Positions 8,732 through 17,107 of a stretch of DNA of 64,000 bases are shown here, in pieces. The notes beneath the pieces were generated by a model. It did not search any database. It was not told the DNA's origin and saw nothing but the letters and a program-made list of their open reading frames with translations. The stretch is taken from positions 2,232,001 to 2,296,000 of the forward strand of contig CAVRCG010000004.1 in the NCBI GenBank assembly GCA_963719525.1, given 5' to 3'. The stretch's first letter is position 1; the number at the start of each line of letters is the position of its first letter. Source of the stretch: Bernardetia sp963719525 (GTDB taxonomy: Bacteria; Bacteroidota; Bacteroidia; Cytophagales; Bernardetiaceae). Made by a program: the position numbers and the translations under genes.

Positions 8732-9180
8732 TGTTTAAACAGGTAGTTCAAATTTTGTATTTCTAATAGCTTGGAACGGCTTTAGCCCTCTGCGAAGCTA
8801 ACCTATCAGGATCAATTACAAATTACGGATTACGAATTTAATTATTTGATTATCAATTAGTTATAGTTATAAAAACAGCAATTCATTTAATTCTTATTCC
8901 TTAGCTACTTAATTTATTTTTCAATTTTCAAAAATTTTTGAAAGATTTGAAAGTATAAGCAATAGATAAACTCTTTATTTTGCTATATTGTCCTAACTTT
9001 AAGGATTTTAGTAGTAAATTTGTCAAAATGTATTTGAAACATATCTTACTTACTAAGGTTAGTAAGCCGTATTTTAAATTTAATATGCACTTTTCTTACT
9101 ACCTAATTGACTGTCTTTGTTTGCAGATTCTATTTTTCTAAACTCATAAAAGACAGATTTATTTTAATAAAAAAACAAGT
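8732..9180. other. Intergenic stretch without a gene
   Basis: About 450 bp between the desaturase terminator and the HMG-CoA reductase. I find no open frame that looks coding. It holds the dispersed motif GCGAAGCTAACC (near 8790-8802), also seen in reverse near 51975 and 57775, and then AT-rich sequence that must contain the reductase promoter. A -7-like TAAATTTG lies at 9015-9022 but without a well-spaced -33 box. Confidence 0.5.
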
Positions 9181-10512
9181 ATGGAATTAATTTCAGGTTT
9201 TTCAAAACTCTCCAAAGAAGAAAAAATTAAATGGATTGCTAAGCAGCTAGAGCATTCTCCAGATGAATTACTCAACGAATTCAGTAGTTTTTGGCACAAT
9301 GACCCACATCAACAAAAAGTGTTTGATAAGTTTAGCGAAAACACACTTACGAATTATTATATGCCCTTTGGTGTAGTTCCAAACGTTATTTTGAATGGCG
9401 AAACGTTTGCCGTTCCCATGACGATTGAGGAGAGTTCGGTAGTGGCAGCAGCTTCGAAGGCAGCAAAATTTTGGCAATCAAGAGGAGGTTTTCGTTCTGA
9501 AATTATTTCTGTTACAAAGATAGGTCAAGTTCATTTTCTTTGGAAAGGCGATTATAATAAAATGTATTGCATTTTTGATGAAGTAAAAGAGCAAATGTTG
9601 AAAGATACAGCCGATATTACCAAAAATATGCGTCAGCGTGGAGGAGGAATTTTGGATATTGAGCTTTTGGATATGCGACATCTAGACAATAATTATTATC
9701 AAATAAAAGCTACTTTTGATACCTGCGATTCAATGGGTGCAAATTTCATTAATTCTTGTTTAGAACAATTTGCAAAAACACTTCAAAATTGGGTTGCCTC
9801 ACAAGAAATTTTTACAGATGAAGAGCGAGATGCAACAATAATAATGTGCATTCTTTCTAATTATACGCCCGAATGTTTGGTCAAAACGTGGGTAGAATGT
9901 CCGATTGAAAAATTAGGTGGAAACGATGGAATGATTGATGGATTAGATGCTAAAACATTTGCCTTCAAATTCAAGAAAGCTATCGAAATAGCTAAAAACG
10001 ATGTTTATCGTGCAACAACGCACAACAAAGGAATTTTTAATGGCATCGATGCCGTAGTTTTGGCAACTGGGAACGATTTTAGAGCCGTCGAAGCGTGTGG
10101 ACATGCCTATGCTGCACGTTCAGGTCAGTATAGAAGTTTGTCAGATTGCAGTATAGAGAATGGAATTTTTAAGTTTTGGTTAGAGATGCCGATTGCAGTC
10201 GGAACGGTTGGAGGACTTACTTCGCTTCACCCACTTTCCAAACGCTCTTTACAAATGCTTGGCAATCCGTCTGCTCCAAAACTCATGCAAATTATTTCTA
10301 CATTGGGTTTGGCTCAAAACTTTGGTGCAATAAAATCACTTACCACGACTGGAATACAGAAAGGACACATGAAAATGCACCTTTTGAATATTCTTCGAAA
10401 CTTTGAAGCAACAGAAAAAGAAGTAAAACAAGCTGTAGAATATTTTAAAAATAATACGGTTTCTTTTAATGCTGTAAGAGAATTTTTAGAAAAAACTAGA
10501 ATTTCAGCTTAA
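9181..10512 (+). CDS. mvaA: Hydroxymethylglutaryl-CoA reductase, class II
   Basis: Interconverts HMG-CoA and mevalonate, the committed step of the mevalonate route to isoprenoids. The 443-residue protein is the compact, soluble class II form without membrane anchor. Catalytic residues can be placed: Glu in TIEESS (about 83), Lys in HNKGIFNG (about 283), Asp in TGNDFRAVE (about 299) and His in QKGHMKMH (about 396). The substrate-binding segment DSMGANFIN lies near 183-191 and the nucleotide region GTVGGLTSLHP near 341. A GHMP kinase follows about 170 bp downstream, consistent with a mevalonate-pathway pair. The start ATG is well placed relative to the family N-terminus. Confidence 0.95.
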   Translation: MELISGFSKLSKEEKIKWIAKQLEHSPDELLNEFSSFWHNDPHQQKVFDKFSENTLTNYYMPFGVVPNVILNGETFAVPMTIEESSVVAAASKAAKFWQSRGGFRSEIISVTKIGQVHFLWKGDYNKMYCIFDEVKEQMLKDTADITKNMRQRGGGILDIELLDMRHLDNNYYQIKATFDTCDSMGANFINSCLEQFAKTLQNWVASQEIFTDEERDATIIMCILSNYTPECLVKTWVECPIEKLGGNDGMIDGLDAKTFAFKFKKAIEIAKNDVYRATTHNKGIFNGIDAVVLATGNDFRAVEACGHAYAARSGQYRSLSDCSIENGIFKFWLEMPIAVGTVGGLTSLHPLSKRSLQMLGNPSAPKLMQIISTLGLAQNFGAIKSLTTTGIQKGHMKMHLLNILRNFEATEKEVKQAVEYFKNNTVSFNAVREFLEKTRISA

Positions 10513-10682
10513 CAGTTACCAGTAAATAGTAACCAGTTAATTTCTTTGAGATTCACAAATTCAAATAATTAGTTATTCTATTTTTTGTAGAATAATTAAT
10601 CATTTATGAAAAGCCAAAAACACACAGAATATTTTAATAAAAAACAAAAACTTATTACTCTTCCAAAATCCCTCTTTATATT

Positions 10683-11607
10683 ATGAATCGTTTTCATGGA
10701 AATGGAAAACTGCTTCTTAGTGGCGAATATTATGTGCTTGATGGCGCAATTGCACTAGCTGTTCCCACTCAAAAAGGACAATTATTACAAGTTACTTATG
10801 CACCTTCAACACATCGTGATTTGCACTGGAAAAGCTATGATAGCAACGGGCAAATTTGGTTTGAAGCTCGTTTTGATATTGAAACCTTTGAAGCCTTAGA
10901 AGGCTATGTTTCTCAAAAATCGTTGGTTTTACAGAAAATATTACAAACGACACGCAAAATTTCAAAGAATTTTTTGGTAGGAAAAGAATCTGTTTTAGTA
11001 GAAACCTTTTTAGAGTTTCCTCGTCTTTGGGGTTTGGGAAGTAGCTCAACACTTATTCATACTATCGCAAAATGGGCAGGAATAAATGCTTTTGATCTGC
11101 TTGCCAAAACGATGGGAGGTTCGGGCTATGATATTGCTTGTGCAGAATCTGAAACGGCTATTTTGTACGAAAGACACGGAGGGAATTCCACGCACTATTC
11201 CAGTAGATTTTAATCCTCCCTTCAAAAATCAAATTTATTTTGTTTATCTAGGAAAAAAACAATCTTCTGCTGAAGGAATATCTTATTATGAGAAATTGAA
11301 AAGCAAGAAAGATAAATTAGTGAAAGAACTTTCAGGCATTACGCACAAAATTGTAAGCGCAACAAAACTAGACGAATTTGAAAAACTGATTGCCAAACAC
11401 GAAGAAATTATTGCTAAAAATATGGCAATGCAGCGTGTAAAAGAACTTTACTTTTCTGATTACTGGGGCGAAGTAAAATCACTTGGTGCTTGGGGAGGAG
11501 ATTTTGTGCTTGTTACAAGCCAAAAATCAAAAGAAGAAACACAAGCCTATTTTTTAGAAAAAGGAATGGATACGTTTCTTACTTATGACGAAATGGTAAA
11601 AGGGTAG
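10683..11607 (+). pseudogene. GHMP kinase, GYDIA family (frame interrupted by one extra base)
   Basis: A small-molecule kinase of the galactokinase/homoserine/mevalonate/phosphomevalonate superfamily. It shows the N-terminal GNGKLLLSGEYYVLDGAIAL, the ATP-binding GLGSSSTLIHTIAKWA and the family's GYDIACAES. Genes of this Bacteroidota-specific group commonly follow HMG-CoA reductase, as here, so a mevalonate kinase-like role is likely. The first frame stops at 11213. The second carries the C-terminus (IPRTIPVDFNPPFKNQIYFV onward). Removing one G from GGAGGGAATTCC at 11181-11183 joins them as HGGIPRTIP, for about 308 residues in total. Confidence 0.85.
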
Positions 11608-11661
11608 TCGGAGCAGGGTAAAAAAATTAAGCTATAATTATAATTCTGAAAGAAAATAGGT

Positions 11662-11706
11662 AAGTCAAGTAAAAACGTTACTTTTGTAACTATCTTGACT
11701 TTCTTG
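11662..11706 (+). terminator. Hairpin, probable terminator after the GHMP kinase
   Basis: Nested stems AAGTCAAG (11662-11669) / CTTGACTT (11694-11701) and GTTAC / GTAAC, followed by CTTGTTTTTGT. The inner loop region also contains TACTTTTG, a promoter -7-like word, but no matching -33 box is present. Confidence 0.6.
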
Positions 11707-11920
11707 TTTTTGTAATAAAGCAGAATATAGAATCTTTAAAACACAATTTTTAGCTCAACAGTATTTTTTTTCAAAATGAATTCCAATTTTAAATCAAACA
11801 ATCATTTGAAAATAGAGTTTGGATAAAGTAATTTCATATACTGTACGGTATTTTGGTGCAGTAATGGCAAAAAATACAAGTAAGACTGACATGTTACCAT
11901 TTTTTTAACTCTGATATTTT

Positions 11921-12712
11921 ATGAAAGAAAACTCATTTTTTCGCCTTTCTCTTTATCTCCCTTTATTTTTTATTTCTTTTATTTTTCTTCTTTCAGCTTG
12001 TAAAAAGGGGGTTTCTACTCCTGCAGAACTTGCCAAAAAATATGGTGTAGAAACTTTTGATTTTGAGTTTTTGAGTACAAAATCTCATCTTTCTTTTCAA
12101 AACCAAAAACAAGAGTTGGGAAGTAAAGTAGATATGCGATTGGCAAAGGATAGTCTGATTTGGCTTTCTGCTCGTCCTGCTTTCGGAATTGAGGCTGCTC
12201 GTATGCTTATTCGTACTGATTCGGCTTTTTTGGTCAACCGATTAGAAAAAAGTTATTCGGCTGTCGATATTCGTTCACTAAGCCAACAAGTAAATTTTGA
12301 TGGAGATTTCAAAATGCTCCAAGCTCTATTTTTAGGAAACGTTCCTCCATTGGATCAAAATATCACTCCAGAAAAACAAGAGAAATATTTTGTTTTGAAA
12401 CAAATTTATGAGTTATTTGAGACTTCAATGTATGTGAGTAGAGAAAACAAAAAACTTTCAAAATTATCTGTACAAGAAAAGGACGGAATGAATAGTTTGT
12501 TTGTAGATTATAGTAATTTTCAAACTTTAGAAGGACAAAAAATTCCTTTTAAAGTAAATGCAGTTGCTAATTTTTTTAATCAAAAGGAGAATAAAACCGA
12601 TCAGACAAAAATAGAAATCGAACATAGCAGAATTACCTTTGAAAAATCAGACCTTTCTTTTCCTTTTTCTATTCCTAATAATTATGATAAAAAGGAGTTG
12701 AGAAAAAAGTAA
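11921..12712 (+). CDS. DUF4292 family lipoprotein
   Basis: A 263-residue lipoprotein: after a short basic N-terminus and a hydrophobic core comes the lipobox FLLSAC, so the mature protein is lipid-anchored at a cysteine near residue 26. The body has the pattern RLAKDSLIWLSARPAFGIEA and ARMLIRTDSAFLVNRLEKSY, typical of DUF4292, a Bacteroidota family with a LolA/LolB-like half-barrel appearance and no established role. A function in outer-membrane lipoprotein or lipid handling is a guess from fold resemblance. The neighbours (GHMP kinase, ribH) do not inform its function. Confidence 0.82.
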   Translation: MKENSFFRLSLYLPLFFISFIFLLSACKKGVSTPAELAKKYGVETFDFEFLSTKSHLSFQNQKQELGSKVDMRLAKDSLIWLSARPAFGIEAARMLIRTDSAFLVNRLEKSYSAVDIRSLSQQVNFDGDFKMLQALFLGNVPPLDQNITPEKQEKYFVLKQIYELFETSMYVSRENKKLSKLSVQEKDGMNSLFVDYSNFQTLEGQKIPFKVNAVANFFNQKENKTDQTKIEIEHSRITFEKSDLSFPFSIPNNYDKKELRKK

Positions 12713-12730
12713 TTGTGTTTATTCTTATTT

Positions 12731-12898
12731 GGTTCTCTGACACGTTTTGTCTTTCTGTGATTTGTAGCAGAAAATAAATCTGTCTTGTATTTCGTTTAAG
12801 TCTGTATCGAAGTTCTGACTTAGATAAAATAAGCTCTTTTCGGCTTTAATGCAAGATTATTTTTATTAAAGACTAGAGCAAAAATTGTTAAAAGAATC
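12731..12898. repeat. Diverged copy of a GGTTCTCTGACA-ended repeat element
   Basis: Begins GGTTCTCTGACA and ends with GAGCAAAAATTGTTAAAAGA, a degraded form of the opposite terminal repeat seen in the better copy at 47598-47815. The interiors also align, for example TGTATTTCGTTTAAGTCTGT here against TATATTTTGTCTAAGTCTGT there, and both contain a CTTT-AA-TGC stretch about 80 bp further on. No coding capacity. Confidence 0.6.
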
Positions 12899-12945
12899 TC
12901 TTATTTTTACCTCTAAAATCTAATTTCTAAAATCCAAATTTATTT

Positions 12946-13464
12946 ATGTCGTCAAAAGATAAAAATCTAAGTCTTCATTCTGAAAAGTCTGTTCAAGATA
13001 TTGCAAAGAAGCAGTTTGCTATTATTGTAGCAGAATGGAATGAAGAGGTAACAGAAGCACTTTACGAGGGAGCTTATAAGAAATTGATTGAATATGGAGC
13101 AAAACAAGAAAACATTTATCGTTACGATGTTCCAGGAAGTTTTGAGCTTACTCTAGCAGCACAATGGGCAGCACAAAAAGCAACTATTGATGCTATTATC
13201 TGCTTAGGATGTGTAATTCAAGGCGAAACTCGTCATTTTGATTTTATTTGTGATGCCGTCGCTCACGGAATTACGAATGTAAATCTTAGACACAACAAAC
13301 CTGTTATTTTTGGAGTTTTGACACCAGAAAATCAGCAGCAAGCGTTGGATAGAGCAGGAGGAAAACACGGAAATAAAGGTGATGAAGCAGCCATTACAGC
13401 AATAAAAATGCTTGGTCTTCATACAGAGATAATGACGAAATCAAAAACAGGAATAGGTTTTTAG
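12946..13464 (+). CDS. ribH: 6,7-dimethyl-8-ribityllumazine synthase
   Basis: Catalyses the penultimate step of riboflavin synthesis, condensing 5-amino-6-ribitylaminouracil with 3,4-dihydroxy-2-butanone 4-phosphate; family members form pentamers or 60-mer capsids. The 172-residue protein has the diagnostic segments AIIVAEWNEEVTEALYEGA, DVPGSFELTLAA, LGCVIQGETRHFDFIC (the conserved His for proton transfer is within ETRHFDF), and KPVIFGVLT. The N-terminal 20 residues are an extra hydrophilic extension. No RFN riboswitch is visible upstream. The leader consists of the dispersed CTAAAATCTAA-type repeat text directly before the ATG. Other rib genes are absent from the window. Confidence 0.95.
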   Translation: MSSKDKNLSLHSEKSVQDIAKKQFAIIVAEWNEEVTEALYEGAYKKLIEYGAKQENIYRYDVPGSFELTLAAQWAAQKATIDAIICLGCVIQGETRHFDFICDAVAHGITNVNLRHNKPVIFGVLTPENQQQALDRAGGKHGNKGDEAAITAIKMLGLHTEIMTKSKTGIGF

Positions 13465-13465
13465 A

Positions 13466-13655
13466 ACCAATTTAGATTTTAGAAGGTAGAATTTAGAATT
13501 AATGCAAAATCTGCACTTAATTCTAAGTTCTAAAACCTAACTTCTAAATTGGTTTTCTTGTGAAGCTTAATTTAATCTTGTTATTTCAGAACTTAGTGGT
13601 TAATATGTATTTGTATTTAATTCTAAGTTCTAAAATCTAACTTCTAAATTTGTAT
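13466..13655. repeat. Long imperfect inverted repeat plus an extra copy of one arm
   Basis: AACCAATTTAGATTTTAGAA... at 13466-13503 pairs imperfectly with a 38-nt arm ending CTAACTTCTAAATTGGTT at about 13516-13553. A second copy of that right arm (TTCTAAGTTCTAAAATCTAA, then CTTCTAAATTTG) follows at about 13620-13652, directly before the next gene's ATG. The hairpin may terminate ribH. The text belongs to the same CTAACTTCT-rich family as the 43-bp arrays. Confidence 0.7.
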
Positions 13656-13657
13656 TT

Positions 13658-16042
13658 ATGTGGCTAAAAATAGCTAATTTTATTCTAAAAAACAGGTTGT
13701 GGCTTTTGCTTCTACTTTTTGCTCTGACGGCTTTCATGGGCTATCAAGGAACAAAAGCAGAACTTTCTTATACCTTTTCGAAAGTAGTTCCTAATTCTGA
13801 TGAAGATATTATTTATTTCAAAAAGTTTAAACAGCTTTTCGGACAAGATGATAACGTAATTGTTTTGGGAGTAGAAGATGAGAAACTTTTTGAGTTGGAA
13901 AACTTCCAGAAGTGGCAAAAATTATTGTATGACTTGGAAAGAATACAATTCGAAAATACAGAGAATGTAAAAAGTTTGGGTGATACTATAAAAGCAGTTA
14001 CAGGAGTAATTGGAATGGGAAAACTACCTTATATTTATAAAAATGAAGATATAAAGAAGTTTGAGCCAAAACCAATTTTCCCCCAACAAGTACAGACACA
14101 GAAAGAATTAGATAGTCTTTTGAAGTTTACCTATCAAATAAAATTCTATGAAAATCAGCTCATAAATCCAGAAAACAAGGCTTCTTTAGTTTTGATAACG
14201 CTCCCTCCAGCCATTACAAGCACTATTTATAATTATCAAACGGTTATGAAAATTGCTGAATTAGGAGAGAAGTTTTCAGAAGAAACAGGTATTTATATTC
14301 ATTATGTAGGTCTTCCGTTTCTGCGTGTAGCGATTTCGAATAAGATAAAACAGGAAATGGTTATTTTCTTATCGCTTTCTATTGCCATTACAGCTATTTT
14401 TATATTTATATTTTTTCGTTCTTTTGCGCCAGTTGTGGTTTCTTTGAGCTTGATTACGATTGTTATCATCTGGACTATTGGTATTTTGGGAACTTTAGGT
14501 TTCAAAATTACCATTCTGACAGCTCTTCTTCCCCCTATTTTAGTTGTCATTGGTATTCCGAATTGTGTTTATTTTATTACAAAATACCATCAAGAGTGTA
14601 ATAATAAAGGAAACAAAATAGATGCAATAAAATATGTAGTTAAGAAAATAGGAATCGTTACCTTGATTACAAATACGACTACTGCTATTGGTTTTTTGGT
14701 TTTGGTAAGTACAGGAATAGGGATTTTGAGTGAATTTGGTTTGGCTGCCGGGATTACAATTTTCGCCACTTTCTTCATTTCTCTTATTCTTTTGCCGATT
14801 GTATTTTCTTATCTTCCAATGCCAGAAGGACAACGTACAAAACATCTTGATAGAGGAATAATAAATAAAATATTGACTTCTTTTGATTTTTTAATAGAAA
14901 ATCATCGAATTTATATATATGGATTTACACTCCTAATCGTTGTTTTGTCTTCTATCGGACTCTACAACATAAAAGTAAATTCTTTTATGGTTGATGATTT
15001 GCCACAGGATAGCAAAGAAAAGAAAGATATTGCTTTTATTGAAAGGAATTTTAAGGGTACAATGCCTTTAGAAATTGTAATCGATACAGGAAAACCAAAA
15101 TCATATCGTAGAAGCCAAACATTAGAAAGAATAGAACAGATTGAGAATTATGTGGATAGTTCTGCACATCTTTCAACAGCCATTTCACTTGTTACTTTTA
15201 TAAAAGCTGCCAATCAAGCCTACTTTAATCAGAGCGAACAATCGTATAATCTGCCTGATAAGCGTACAGGTGCGTATGTATTGCGTTATTTGAAAGGGCA
15301 AAATGACCCCACTTCAATTTCTGCTTCTTTTGTCGATAGTACCGAACAGATTTTGAGAGTTTCTTTGAAAGTTGCTGATATTGGTTCGCTGCGGTTAGAT
15401 TCTTTAGTAACAATGAGCCTTCAACCAGAACTAGATAGTATTTTTGCTGATTCAGTTGGTTCGAGTAAAATGACTGCACGAGTAACAGGAACGACACTCA
15501 TTTTCTTGAAAGGAAATGATTATTTAATAAAGAATTTGAGAGGAAGTTTGTTATTAGCTTGTATTTTGGTGGCTATAATAATTGGTGCACTTTTTCAGAA
15601 TATTCGTGTGATGCTCATTGCTATTATTCCAAACCTGATTCCTCTTTTAGTTACGGCTGGCATAATGGGATTCTTTGATATTGCTTTAAAACCGAGTACG
15701 GCACTTGTTTTCAGTATTGCCTTCGGAATTGCAGTAGATGATTCGCTTCACTTTTTGGCTCGCTTTCGTCAAGAACTTATAGCTTTTGATTTTGATAGAC
15801 ACAAAGCGATCGATGTTGCGCTGCGTGAAACTGGAAAGAGTATGATTTATACTTCCATAATTTTGTTTGCAGGTTTTATTATTTTTGCTTTTTCTTCTTT
15901 TGGTGGAACGGTTGCTTTAGGAATTTTGACTTCGATAACTTTACTTGTGGCGATGTTTACAAATTTGATCTTGCTCCCTTCGTTGCTTCTGACTTTTAAT
16001 GCAAATATTCGCCGTTCGAACCATCCAATTATTGAAGATTAA
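13658..16042 (+). CDS. RND superfamily (MMPL/HAE3-type) transporter
   Basis: A 794-residue inner-membrane protein of the resistance-nodulation-division superfamily. It has the usual duplicated layout: one N-terminal helix (RLWLLLLLFALTAFMGY), a periplasmic domain, five helices from about residue 225 to 385, then a second copy with its first helix near 415, a second periplasmic loop and five closing helices. The MMPL-like GIAVDDSLHF motif is in the second half, and the sterol-sensing-domain-like look matches HAE3/hopanoid-type exporters. Proton-driven export of a lipid or hydrophobic molecule is likely; the substrate is unknown. It starts right after a repeat that supplies its leader and ends close to the second 43-bp array. 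Confidence 0.88.
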   Translation: MWLKIANFILKNRLWLLLLLFALTAFMGYQGTKAELSYTFSKVVPNSDEDIIYFKKFKQLFGQDDNVIVLGVEDEKLFELENFQKWQKLLYDLERIQFENTENVKSLGDTIKAVTGVIGMGKLPYIYKNEDIKKFEPKPIFPQQVQTQKELDSLLKFTYQIKFYENQLINPENKASLVLITLPPAITSTIYNYQTVMKIAELGEKFSEETGIYIHYVGLPFLRVAISNKIKQEMVIFLSLSIAITAIFIFIFFRSFAPVVVSLSLITIVIIWTIGILGTLGFKITILTALLPPILVVIGIPNCVYFITKYHQECNNKGNKIDAIKYVVKKIGIVTLITNTTTAIGFLVLVSTGIGILSEFGLAAGITIFATFFISLILLPIVFSYLPMPEGQRTKHLDRGIINKILTSFDFLIENHRIYIYGFTLLIVVLSSIGLYNIKVNSFMVDDLPQDSKEKKDIAFIERNFKGTMPLEIVIDTGKPKSYRRSQTLERIEQIENYVDSSAHLSTAISLVTFIKAANQAYFNQSEQSYNLPDKRTGAYVLRYLKGQNDPTSISASFVDSTEQILRVSLKVADIGSLRLDSLVTMSLQPELDSIFADSVGSSKMTARVTGTTLIFLKGNDYLIKNLRGSLLLACILVAIIIGALFQNIRVMLIAIIPNLIPLLVTAGIMGFFDIALKPSTALVFSIAFGIAVDDSLHFLARFRQELIAFDFDRHKAIDVALRETGKSMIYTSIILFAGFIIFAFSSFGGTVALGILTSITLLVAMFTNLILLPSLLLTFNANIRRSNHPIIED

Positions 16043-16089
16043 ATAAAGTATGAAGTTAGAGTTATAAAGTCAGAAGTAAATTTTCATGC

Positions 16090-16312
16090 CTCTGACTTTA
16101 TCATCTCCTACTTCTTATTTCTGACTTCTGACTTCTAACTTTATCCTCTCTTACTTCTTATTTCTGACTTCTGACTTCTAACTTTATCCTCTCCTACTTC
16201 TTATTTCTGACTTCTGACTTCTGACTTTATCATCTCCTACTTCTTATTTCTAACTTCTAACTTTATCATCTCATACTTCTTATTTCTGACTTCTGACTTT
16301 ATCATCTCTGTA
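16090..16312. repeat. Second 43-bp-period tandem array, overlapping a gene 3' end
   Basis: Units beginning CTTCTTATTTCTGACTTCTG recur at 16111, 16154 and 16197 (43-bp spacing), followed by shorter variants to about 16312. The units match in length, and clearly in sequence, the array at 1331-1669 (shared CTGACTTCT-AACTT and ACTTCTTA segments), differing mainly in the TTTATCCTCTCCT block. The distal units lie inside the 3' end of the gene at 16237-16929 and encode its last 20 or so residues. Confidence 0.9.
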
Positions 16313-16929
16313 AGTTCGTTTTGTGTATGTTCTGTTTTGTCTTTTGCATACCAGCCGTGTAAAGATTCTGCAAACCCTTTAAAATCTTCTAATTCTGGAT
16401 TTTGTTTTACTTTTTCTTTGTAGGCATCAACTAATTTTTGTGCTTCTGCTGGTCTTGCTCCCCAAGAATTTATAATTTTTAATTTCTTTTTATTTTCTGT
16501 TTTTTCTTCTTTTACAAAAATAAGTTTCGGAATTGCTCTTCCTCCATTTGTCAGAAACTCATCAATCAAGTCTGGATTTTCATCACGCAAAAGAATACGA
16601 AGTTCTAATTTTTCGCCTGCTTCTTCTGCGATTTTATTCATAACAGGAACGATTTGAGCAGCATCTCCACACCAACTTTCTGTAAGTACAATCCAATATA
16701 GTTTTTCTTCAGATGTGATTTTAGATAAAACACTTTTTACGTTTTCATTTATTTCAGTAGTCTTATCTAACCTATTCATTCGATACATATTCATATTGGT
16801 ATATTCCAAAATTTCGGGACGGTTATCGCCATTCGTTGTTGTTCCTCTTTCCAAAAGCTCTTGTCCGATAGTTCTGTATTGTCCGTAAGAAAGAGATTTT
16901 TTTAAGTAACTTTTATCTAAATATTTCAT
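16237..16929 (-). CDS. Thioredoxin-fold protein (single-Cys WCGDA type)
   Basis: A 230-residue cytosolic thioredoxin-like protein. The active-site region reads LTESWCGDAAQIVPVMNKIA (Cys at about 87), so the second cysteine of a CxxC pair is missing, as in the WCGD[AS]-type Bacteroidota family. The cis-proline loop is GGRAIPKLIFV. With one cysteine it may bind or transfer rather than oxidise; its substrate is unknown. The C-terminus is abnormal: after NELT the last residues read EMIKSEVRNKKYEMIKLEVR and are encoded by the 43-bp-type repeats, so the original stop has probably been replaced by repeat invasion. The start ATG at 16929 faces the divergent TPR gene. Confidence 0.85.
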   Translation of the reverse strand: MKYLDKSYLKKSLSYGQYRTIGQELLERGTTTNGDNRPEILEYTNMNMYRMNRLDKTTEINENVKSVLSKITSEEKLYWIVLTESWCGDAAQIVPVMNKIAEEAGEKLELRILLRDENPDLIDEFLTNGGRAIPKLIFVKEEKTENKKKLKIINSWGARPAEAQKLVDAYKEKVKQNPELEDFKGFAESLHGWYAKDKTEHTQNELTEMIKSEVRNKKYEMIKLEVRNKK

Positions 16930-17107
16930 GATAAATAATTTTTTTGATGTGAATGAATGTTAATATGTTTGTATATTGATACGCAAGAAATGAATAGTTT
17001 GTTTGAATAAAAACTTTAATTTAGAATTTTTAGTAAAAGATAATTATTTTGTATCTTATACAATTAAAAAAGTAGGAAAACAGGAATTACCGAAAATAAA
17101 TTTACTT

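Noticed and set aside
10176..10406. Open frame inside the HMG-CoA reductase gene
   Set aside because: The reductase frame contains all catalytic motifs over this stretch; the alternative frame is an overlap artefact.
10567..10599. Hairpin ATTAGTTATTCTA / TAGAATAATTAAT between mvaA and the GHMP kinase as a terminator
   Set aside because: It lacks a T run after the stem and lies within a likely operon, so I do not call it a terminator.
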